A stretch of 64,000 bases of DNA from Lysobacter antibioticus. Lineage in GTDB: Bacteria > Pseudomonadota > Gammaproteobacteria > Xanthomonadales > Xanthomonadaceae. The stretch spans positions 4,045,894 to 4,109,893 of the forward strand of contig NZ_CP013141.1 in the NCBI RefSeq assembly GCF_001442535.1, read 5' to 3'. Positions within the stretch are counted from its first letter, which is position 1, and each line of letters begins with the position of its first letter. A program made the translations under genes and the position numbers. A model generated the notes under the pieces. The model searched no databases. It was not told the origin of the DNA and saw nothing but the letters and a program-made list of their open reading frames with translations. Shown here piece after piece: positions 58,141 to 64,000 of this stretch.

Positions 58141-58653
58141 TTATGTAGCTGACTGGCGTGCCTCATGCTCGGATGCGGCCTTCAGGACTGACTTCAGGAA
58201 GCAGCCGCCGCTGAAGAAGGTTGCCGCAAAGAATGCTGCGAGGCCGAAGAACCGGCCCCAACCCGGATCCTGGGTCGCTTCAAGGTAGACGCCACCTGCG
58301 AGAGCGACCGCCGTCAAATTCGCACCGAAGAAGTACATCGTACGCGGGAGTTCATCGATTACCGCGTCCGCGATGCGATAAATCATCCCGCCGCGCTTGT
58401 AGCGGAGGAGCAACCCAATGGGCGAATAGACGATGAAAAGGGCAAGGATGGTGTACCCAAGATCAGATACCGTATTCCCCTGAAGTTTCGACATCAGCAC
58501 GCGATTCACCGATTCCTCGGTGCTAAGTTGGTTCGTGGAAAGCCAGATTAGGAGGTAAAGGCTAGCAACAGAAGCTAGGAATATTCCGCCTTCCGTACCT
58601 ATGAACTGCAATGTTGACACATCTTTCTTTGACTTCAGTTCACTCTTTTCCAT
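58141..58653 (-). CDS. Unknown multi-helix membrane protein (170 aa)
   Basis: After a charged N-terminus (MEKSELKSKKD) there are about four membrane helices (GGIFLASVASLYLLIWL, LGYTILALFIVYSPIGLLL, FFGANLTAVALAGGVYL, FFGLAAFFAATFFSGG) and a short tail. No family recognised. Transcribed opposite to the XRE gene, with a ~300-nt gap that holds no gene. Confidence 0.7.
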   Translation of the reverse strand: MEKSELKSKKDVSTLQFIGTEGGIFLASVASLYLLIWLSTNQLSTEESVNRVLMSKLQGNTVSDLGYTILALFIVYSPIGLLLRYKRGGMIYRIADAVIDELPRTMYFFGANLTAVALAGGVYLEATQDPGWGRFFGLAAFFAATFFSGGCFLKSVLKAASEHEARQSAT

Positions 58654-59136
58654 GGCGTTCCTCAGTGTTCTGTCGCGTCCTACGTAAGGAGTGTTACCAA
58701 TCACCCCTTCCGGCCCGTTTGGCTAAGATTTCGTTGTTCGTCTTGTGTGGTTCTGCAGCGTTCCCTGCTCCGCTCTCTGTGCCGGCCGACGGCATCGCCC
58801 TCGTCGACCATCCCTGAAGGCCTGAGTATCGCTGAACTGCGAGAGATCAGCGTCAGACTTTTCCGACACTGGCGTCGGATAAGTCCGCAGCTTGTTAGGA
58901 ACATGGCTGCCCGTGCCGGTTCCATGCCGGTGCCAGAGGGGCTCGTTTAAGAGCAGCCACTGCTGAATCAATCACAAAGCACACTAAATAGATTGCGTGA
59001 GAAGCTGGCTCTGCTAATTGTTTCGCGCGCTGCCCGCGTGCCAGTATCGATTGCCTGATGTGATCCGCGCCTGACCTGATCGACCGCGGCAGGTTCCTGA
59101 TTGCACCCGGGCCCTCATCGACCAAAGGAGTAATCC
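58654..59136. other. Intergenic stretch without a supported gene
   Basis: 483 bases between divergent genes. Short open frames on both strands lack Shine-Dalgarno sites and family features. No tRNA or strong terminator seen. Confidence 0.5.
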
Positions 59137-59466
59137 ATGGCAGCACGTTACGTACTCAGCCGTTCCGGCTCGCAGTTTCGTTTTGTCCTGAAGGCAGGCA
59201 ACCACGAGACCATTCTCACTAGCGAGCTCTATAACGCGAAGAGTAGCGCGGAGGATGGCATAGAGTCGGTAAAGAAGAACTCTGCGCTTGATGAACGCTA
59301 CGAGCGAAAGGACTCAAGCAATGGAAAGCCGATGTTCAATCTCAAGGCATCGAATGGCCAGGTCATCGGAACGAGCGAGCTGTATTCGAGCGAGTCGGCT
59401 CGGGATGGTGGCATTGCGTCGGTGAAGGCGAACGGGCCGACGGCAGAAGTCGACGATCAGACCTAA
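59137..59466 (+). CDS. YegP/DUF1508 family protein
   Basis: A 109-residue protein made of two tandem DUF1508 repeats: FRFVLKAGNHETILTSELY with SAEDGIESVKKN, then PMFNLKASNGQVIGTSELYS with ARDGGIASVKAN. YegP-type proteins are common stress-linked small proteins of unknown biochemical role. AAAGGAG precedes the ATG and a strong terminator follows. Confidence 0.92.
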   Translation: MAARYVLSRSGSQFRFVLKAGNHETILTSELYNAKSSAEDGIESVKKNSALDERYERKDSSNGKPMFNLKASNGQVIGTSELYSSESARDGGIASVKANGPTAEVDDQT

Positions 59467-59479
59467 ATTGAAGTCCCTG

Positions 59480-59509
59480 GATCGAGGGGGCGCCCCTCGA
59501 TCTTTTTTT
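59480..59509 (+). terminator. Rho-independent terminator of the YegP gene
   Basis: 10-bp stem GATCGAGGGG/CCCCTCGATC followed by TTTTTTTA. Confidence 0.9.
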
Positions 59510-59733
59510 ACGCCAGATATTGGTCGTGAAGCGGCTTCGACATGAATGATTGCTAGGCCCTACTGGTCGGCGTGAATTCGGCTGCTAGCCTGCTCAGCGA
59601 CCGAGCGGTACGCCGGAAAGATACTTGTAAGACGCGATGCAGTATCGGCGATAAATAGTGGCCTCAATAGCCGATGCAAGCTCCCGGAGCTACTCGTAGT
59701 CAGCCCATAGATGGCGGCCAACTTACCTAGCGG

Positions 59734-61047
59734 TCAGTTAGGAGCCGGCTGGTGCCATGCCGGCTCTTCACCCAATTCGACGCCATCTACAAACAGTCTT
59801 GGATCTTCCAGCAGTTGCTCTGGCATCGCGGACGCGTAATCGGCCGTTTCGTCTATAGTCCAGGAGGTCGTCTCAGCCGTGTGCGTCAACAGATAATGGG
59901 AGTGGAGACTCACGACTCGTGACTTGAACTGGAAAGTCCTGATCTGCTCCCGATTGCGATCACGGCGGAGATCGGAAGCTGCAGCGTCTCGCTCCGCATC
60001 TAGCACGATGTGCGCCACACCGAGATGACAGCCCCCAAGCTGAGCGTCTATCTCGGCGAGTTTGGAGCGAACATGGCGCGCGCGAGTCGATACCGAGCCG
60101 GGGTTCTCGGTATCCCAACTAAGTAGCGCTACGGACGTAAAATTATCTAGATAGCGTGGATCTTCCTCGAGACTTGTTCCTTCGACACCCATCAACACTC
60201 GTTGCGAGGGCACGATCTTATGAGTAAAGAGCCGGAATAGTTTAGGCCCGACAAGAAGGCATGTATCTTGAGTGTCGGCACGCAGTCCGTCCATGTCGCC
60301 TTGCGTGACGGTGCCTCTTCCAAAATCGTCAGACCATTCATGTTGGATAGGCGATCGACTTAGAGCGAACTCGGCATGGCAGCGAAGGTAGTCTTCCGGA
60401 ATGGAATCGAGTGGGGCCGCGAAGGTAACATCTAGGTGGACACCAGCGAGCTTCGTTGCGACGAGTTCGCATGCCTTGGCGAACATCGCTCTCACCTTAA
60501 TGCCTTCATTTCGCTCAAAAAGACTAGGACGCAGCCTTTTGCACTCGATCTGTATATTCGTGCCACCAAGTGCCACTTCCATGTCTGGGCTCCTCTTATC
60601 CGACTCTGGAACAAACCTAACGTCGTACCCCTCGTTCAAATAGCGGGCGGCAACGGCTAGTTCAAGCAGAGTGCCTTCAGGATGATCATTTTTCTTCTCG
60701 AGCAATTTGTTTACTCGATCAACGGTGCCTTCGACAAGGTGCAATGTGGGTAGGGCACTGCCGATCAGCTTGAGAAAGGGAATGTAGCGGGAGCCAAGCC
60801 TCGCATCGAAAAAACGTCGGTCATCGACTAGTGCGTAAGCCTGTAGAATGATTCCGGACGCGGGGTCAGCGGGAGGGAGGAGGTCCACGGGGTCGGGCCA
60901 GAGTATCGAGCCAGCCGGTGGCGAACTTGTACGAGTGAAGTGTTCCTTGGCGTCTTGGAGGCGTTCAAGAAGTTCGTGGCCCGCAATTCCGTGGAGCCAG
61001 GCAAGCGTCCGCTCAACTTCGAGGTCACGCTCTATACCAATGGTCAT
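59734..61047 (-). CDS. Unknown protein with PD-(D/E)XK-like core (437 aa)
   Basis: Mostly helical N-terminal part, then GTLLELAVAARYLNEGYDVRF, RSPDMEVALGG and IQIECKRLRP, the spacing of a PD-(D/E)XK nuclease core (Glu, Asp, E-x-K) at about residues 125-175. The C-terminal half is alpha/beta without a clear motif. It is alone on minus, ~410 bases from the next gene. Restriction-like or defence nuclease is one reading, a structural remnant of the fold another. Confidence 0.65.
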   Translation of the reverse strand: MTIGIERDLEVERTLAWLHGIAGHELLERLQDAKEHFTRTSSPPAGSILWPDPVDLLPPADPASGIILQAYALVDDRRFFDARLGSRYIPFLKLIGSALPTLHLVEGTVDRVNKLLEKKNDHPEGTLLELAVAARYLNEGYDVRFVPESDKRSPDMEVALGGTNIQIECKRLRPSLFERNEGIKVRAMFAKACELVATKLAGVHLDVTFAAPLDSIPEDYLRCHAEFALSRSPIQHEWSDDFGRGTVTQGDMDGLRADTQDTCLLVGPKLFRLFTHKIVPSQRVLMGVEGTSLEEDPRYLDNFTSVALLSWDTENPGSVSTRARHVRSKLAEIDAQLGGCHLGVAHIVLDAERDAAASDLRRDRNREQIRTFQFKSRVVSLHSHYLLTHTAETTSWTIDETADYASAMPEQLLEDPRLFVDGVELGEEPAWHQPAPN

Positions 61048-61463
61048 CGACGGGTGCCTCTACTGGTCGCCAGGATCATAGAGCGCCGATGGCCTGACGC
61101 AATACGAGTCGTCGCAAGTTTCGTAGATGAAGTTGGCGTGCCACCCGGGGCTATTGTGATATTCATCTTCAATAATTTGGTTCGCATAGCTCCACAAACC
61201 TACGATCTCGTCCGCGCTCTTGGTCACGTCAAACAGGGGGTGTCAGAATTGGGCCTCGTATTCTGCTTTCGTAAGCTCGTAAGAGTCGATCATGGAGCCT
61301 TGCACCCAATTGGTCCGAGCCGCGAAGCGGCTTAGACTGTGGTGTTGGATATCAGGTGTCTACGAGGCCCTGCGCGATTCAGCCCGGGTCGACCGCGGGA
61401 TGCATTGAGCCTGGATAGCTCGGAGTCGCCGATCCTCGTTGTCAACCTAAGTCCAGCATGTGC
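61048..61463. other. Intergenic stretch without a supported gene
   Basis: 416 bases. The open frame on plus (60940-61335) overlaps the nuclease-like gene antisense and has no Shine-Dalgarno site or family feature. Nothing else seen. Confidence 0.5.
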
Positions 61464-61943
61464 TCAGGCAACCTTCCGCAACGGCTGCTGCAATTCGGCC
61501 ACGTCAAGCGTGAAATCCAGGGGGATCTGAATCGGTTCGACCGGAACGCGCTTGTCGTTGTAGACATCCACGTCAGTCTTTAACTGTACACAATCCCCAA
61601 CGATCTGCTGGCGACGTTGAGCGAATGAGCGCACGAAGTGGCTGTGCGGTGCGTTGGGGTCGTCCAGATCAGCCCATAGCGAAAGGGTCTTGGTTCCCTG
61701 TTTGTGGGTCGCAGCATGGTTTGCCCGATACCGGCGACCATGTACGTCAGTCCGATATTCCTCTCGGAATACCTGAGCGATGTCGGCAGCGATGGCGTCG
61801 ATCACGGTCTTGGCGTTGGGCTTGTGCAAGCCATTACGCCAAGCCCAGGATGCTACTTCATGCAAGTCCATGGGGCCTTCAATGCCATTCTCGGCCTTGT
61901 AGCGCTCAATGTACTCTTTCACTTGGTTGGAATAGGCAGACAT
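61464..61943 (-). CDS. Third gene of the HigBA-ImmA locus (159 aa)
   Basis: Starts MSAYSNQVKEYIERYKAENG; contains MDLHEVASWAWRNGLHKPNA, HKQGTKTLSLWADLDDPNAP and FVRSFAQRRQQIVGDCVQLK. Proteins of this type are encoded directly after fused HigA-ImmA genes in several proteobacteria, so it is probably part of the module. It begins 16 nt after the antitoxin gene. Function unknown. Confidence 0.7.
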   Translation of the reverse strand: MSAYSNQVKEYIERYKAENGIEGPMDLHEVASWAWRNGLHKPNAKTVIDAIAADIAQVFREEYRTDVHGRRYRANHAATHKQGTKTLSLWADLDDPNAPHSHFVRSFAQRRQQIVGDCVQLKTDVDVYNDKRVPVEPIQIPLDFTLDVAELQQPLRKVA

Positions 61944-61959
61944 TGGGGGAATATCTCTC

Positions 61960-63075
61960 TTAGTCGGTGTGAACCACGCCCCATCCATCGGTACGGGCGG
62001 AGCTGGTGACGAACGAACGTACTTTCACCTGGTGCTTGCGGAACAAGTCATAGCGACGCAGGCGTCGCTGCAATTGACCAACCACTAGGCCCGGGTGGAT
62101 CCTCAGGCGCTGGGCGAACAACAACACACGTTCTTCCTTGAAGAAGGGAGAAACTCGGGAGACGAACCCCATCAGCTCAGCTTGGTCCACGCAAAACTCG
62201 GTGCCAGCCGCATTGGCAATCCTTTCCTCTTCGTTGATCTGGTCGACTGATTCGGACTCGATTTCTTGATCTAGGATGTAGCCCTGATCACGCCCATGGC
62301 GTAGCAGTACATGCTCCAATTCGTGACGCAACACAAACCAGAAGTTATCGATCCGATCCAGACGCAGGGTCATGGCTACTACTGGCTTATCGTCGGCCAG
62401 CCAGAAGCAGGCGCCATCAATTTTGGTGCCCGCGATTGGCTCTACAATTACGAAACGCACGCCGCATTCGTCCAAGATCCGGGGGACGTGCCGGGTTTCC
62501 TCGGGGGCGGTTCTGAGCGCTGACAGGCGCGGCAATGCTTGGCGCAACTTCGGCTCGCTGTAAGGGCCCGTAATCAGCTCGCTGGCCGCTTGCCAAGCTC
62601 GGTGCAGCCACGCTAGTTGCAAACTGGACGCTGCGGCGTCGGCATCGGTCTTCTTAGCCGCATGGAAAAAGATCATCGGATCGTTCAACTGCTTGAGGCC
62701 AAAAAACTCAAGAAACTGCTGTTCGAGTACATCGATGTTCTTGGACGCAGTAATCCAGCCGCGTTTAATCATTTCGCGGACTGGGAATCGATTGTATAGC
62801 TCTGCTCGGCGCGCGATCAGGTCATCGGCGCTGCGGACCTTGGAGAGCTGGTACTGGCTCTCCAAATTCATCCACACCTCCGGGCCTGTACCTAGCGAAT
62901 CACCCAGCTGGACTGCAGTCTCCGGGGTGATGCTCTTCTTTCCGGCAATGATCTCGTTGATCAGGCGCACCGGGCGACCGATGATTTCGGCCAGTTCAGT
63001 CTGCGTCCAATTACGCGCCTCCAGTTCCTCGCGGAGGAACTCGCCCGGTGGAAAGATTTCGGCGAACGTGTTCAT
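61960..63075 (-). CDS. HigA-type antitoxin fused to ImmA/IrrE-like metalloprotease
   Basis: A 371-residue fusion. Residues 1-95 are a HigA-type HTH (PPGEFLREELEARNWTQTELA, GKKSITPETAVQLGDSLGTGPEVW). The C-terminal half has the zinc protease motif LRHELEHVLLRHG near 250 with downstream Glu-rich EEERIANAAGTEF, as in ImmA/IrrE (COG2856). The HTH part would repress the promoter and bind HigB; the protease part may sense damage or cleave a repressor. Starts 15 nt after higB. Confidence 0.88.
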   Translation of the reverse strand: MNTFAEIFPPGEFLREELEARNWTQTELAEIIGRPVRLINEIIAGKKSITPETAVQLGDSLGTGPEVWMNLESQYQLSKVRSADDLIARRAELYNRFPVREMIKRGWITASKNIDVLEQQFLEFFGLKQLNDPMIFFHAAKKTDADAAASSLQLAWLHRAWQAASELITGPYSEPKLRQALPRLSALRTAPEETRHVPRILDECGVRFVIVEPIAGTKIDGACFWLADDKPVVAMTLRLDRIDNFWFVLRHELEHVLLRHGRDQGYILDQEIESESVDQINEEERIANAAGTEFCVDQAELMGFVSRVSPFFKEERVLLFAQRLRIHPGLVVGQLQRRLRRYDLFRKHQVKVRSFVTSSARTDGWGVVHTD

Positions 63076-63089
63076 GGCGTGTCCTTGGG

Positions 63090-63386
63090 TCAGTGGTAAT
63101 CGGCGATTGAGACAATGACGACCAGTTTCCCTTTGTCATCCTCTTCTAAGCGCAGCAGCAGGCGCCATTGGTCGTTCAAGCGCATAGAGCGTTGGCCAAC
63201 TAGGTCGCCTTTGAGTTTTTCGTAATGCAGTGACTTCATGGCATAGAACGCACGCTCGTCGGGCGATGCTCGTATGAATTGCATGCGCCTGCGGAAGATC
63301 TTCACCAACGCGGCATCAAGGCCTGCTGTGTACTTCGGATCCGTCTCCAGTCGCTCCAACGATGGGTCTTCAAACTGGACTTCCAT
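63090..63386 (-). CDS. higB: HigB/RelE-type toxin
   Basis: A 98-residue ribosome-dependent mRNA interferase family member: LDAALVKIFRRRMQFIRAS, RAFYAMKSLHYEKLKGD and RSMRLNDQWRLLLRLEEDD, with a C-terminal VVIVSIADYH as in HigB proteins. Toxin before antitoxin is the usual hig order. A perfect 15-nt palindrome lies 29 nt upstream of the start and is the likely HigA operator. Confidence 0.9.
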   Translation of the reverse strand: MEVQFEDPSLERLETDPKYTAGLDAALVKIFRRRMQFIRASPDERAFYAMKSLHYEKLKGDLVGQRSMRLNDQWRLLLRLEEDDKGKLVVIVSIADYH

Positions 63387-63414
63387 GCGGCTCTACAGCC
63401 TCTGTATGTGTCTT

Positions 63415-63429
63415 TTACACTTAGTGTAA
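63415..63429. promoter_or_regulatory. Palindromic operator candidate for higBA
   Basis: TTACACTTAGTGTAA, a perfect 7-1-7 inverted repeat upstream of higB on minus. Confidence 0.7.
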
Positions 63430-63662
63430 TAGAGGTTGTTTTGGCCCGCAAGTGACCAGCGATGGATGTGGTGAAAAGCTCGACCGGGGCGGCCGGACAT
63501 TGGACCGCGATCCCGCGGCCGGACCCGCGTAGATCGATTCCAGGGCACGCTCAGCCGCTGCCTCGGGGCTTTCACTGGGAAGCACAGCGTGGGATTTGGC
63601 GACGTTGGGTGATCGGACTCGCCGGAATTAGATTAATAAAATCAATAGCTTAATGCATCATG

Positions 63663-63679
63663 TGTCCCATATTGGGACA
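63663..63679. promoter_or_regulatory. Palindrome upstream of the AbrB-like gene
   Basis: TGTCCCATATTGGGACA, perfect 7-bp arms and a 3-bp centre, in an AT-rich stretch about 140 nt before the ATG at 63818. Confidence 0.55.
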
Positions 63680-63817
63680 GCCAGTAGACAATCCAGCACT
63701 AGATGAACGTAGTCAGGATGCGAAGCTAGATTGCATCTTTTCAAGTTGCGCTGGGCGCAACCGGGCGCTAATATTTGCTCCACGTAAAACACGGTGCAAG
63801 CTGAGGAGGGTCTCGAA

Positions 63818-64000
63818 ATGACCATCGCCGTTCTCCGCCGCACTGGCGGCTCCATCACCCTCTCGATCCCGAAGGCTATCGCTCAAACGATGGGCGTCGA
63901 CGCATCTTCAAGTGTCAGCCTGTCGGTGACTGGCCGCACTTTGTCAGTGACTCCGGCGTATTCGATCGAAACGCTGTTAGCGGGCTTGTCCGTCGAGAAC
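63818..64000 (+). CDS. AbrB/MazE-like antitoxin (partial, runs off the window)
   Basis: First 61 codons of a SpoVT-AbrB fold protein: LRRTGGSITLSIPKAIAQTM, then VSLSVTGRTLSVTPAYSIETLL. GAGGAGGG lies 8 nt before the ATG. Such antitoxins pair with PIN or MazF toxins, expected just to the right. Confidence 0.85.
   Translation, partial: MTIAVLRRTGGSITLSIPKAIAQTMGVDASSSVSLSVTGRTLSVTPAYSIETLLAGLSVEN

Noticed and set aside
60940..61335. 131-codon open frame on plus
   Set aside because: Overlaps the 437-aa gene antisense and lacks a ribosome binding site.

Overview
The window looks like about 64 kb of a GC-rich gammaproteobacterial chromosome. A Xanthomonadaceae host, perhaps Lysobacter-like, fits the GC content, the Rhs and C39-ABC secretion genes, and the phage gene types; that placement is inference only. 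Three parts can be told apart. Positions 1-7,900 are host or accessory DNA: the end of a peptidase-containing ABC exporter, a 1.5-kb-codon secreted Rhs protein, and two small paralogous exported proteins downstream. Positions about 7,910-57,230 are a large lambdoid siphophage prophage. Positions about 57,300-64,000 are flanking accessory DNA: an XRE regulator, a membrane protein, a YegP-type protein, a PD-(D/E)XK-like protein, a HigB/HigA-ImmA toxin-antitoxin locus and the start of an AbrB/MazE-like antitoxin.

The prophage late genes run on the minus strand, from terminase (about 34.1 kb) down to the tail tip (about 8 kb), in lambda-like order: small and large terminase, gpW, portal, S49 protease/scaffold, decoration protein, capsid E, connectors, tail tube, tail chaperone with a -1 frameshift, tape measure, tail tip. 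A lambda-type lysis set (holin, R-like transglycosylase, Rz, nested Rz1) lies between the tail chaperone and the tape measure. Next to it are a membrane diguanylate cyclase, a 55-aa lipoprotein and a plus-strand membrane protein that look like cargo. About 0.7 kb between the tape measure and the next tail gene has no gene but five terminator-like hairpins on one strand.

The early and replication genes (52.4 down to 41.4 kb, minus) encode an HTH protein, a Sak4-like ATPase, a putative ssDNA-binding protein, an Fe-S PD-(D/E)XK nuclease, a P4-type primase-helicase, a RuvC-like resolvase and two DNA methyltransferases. The 3' half of the C5-methyltransferase appears to be read in two frames. A plus-strand DUF2971 gene sits inside this block. 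At the right end, a plus-strand operon carries a DUF2924 protein, two stand-alone resolvase-like domains, a large serine integrase and its usual small partner.

The most unusual part is 34.1-41.4 kb. Seven small minus-strand genes form three tandem two-gene cassettes (a 170-181-aa protein, then an 82-85-aa protein, then a hairpin with a shared stem) plus one solo small gene. A plus-strand gene nearby appears to fuse the two protein families. Twelve small genes on both strands carry the same leader: an inverted repeat, a Shine-Dalgarno site, and an ATG opening a short arginine/proline-rich leader peptide, often overlapping or fused to the gene. I know of no described system that matches this.
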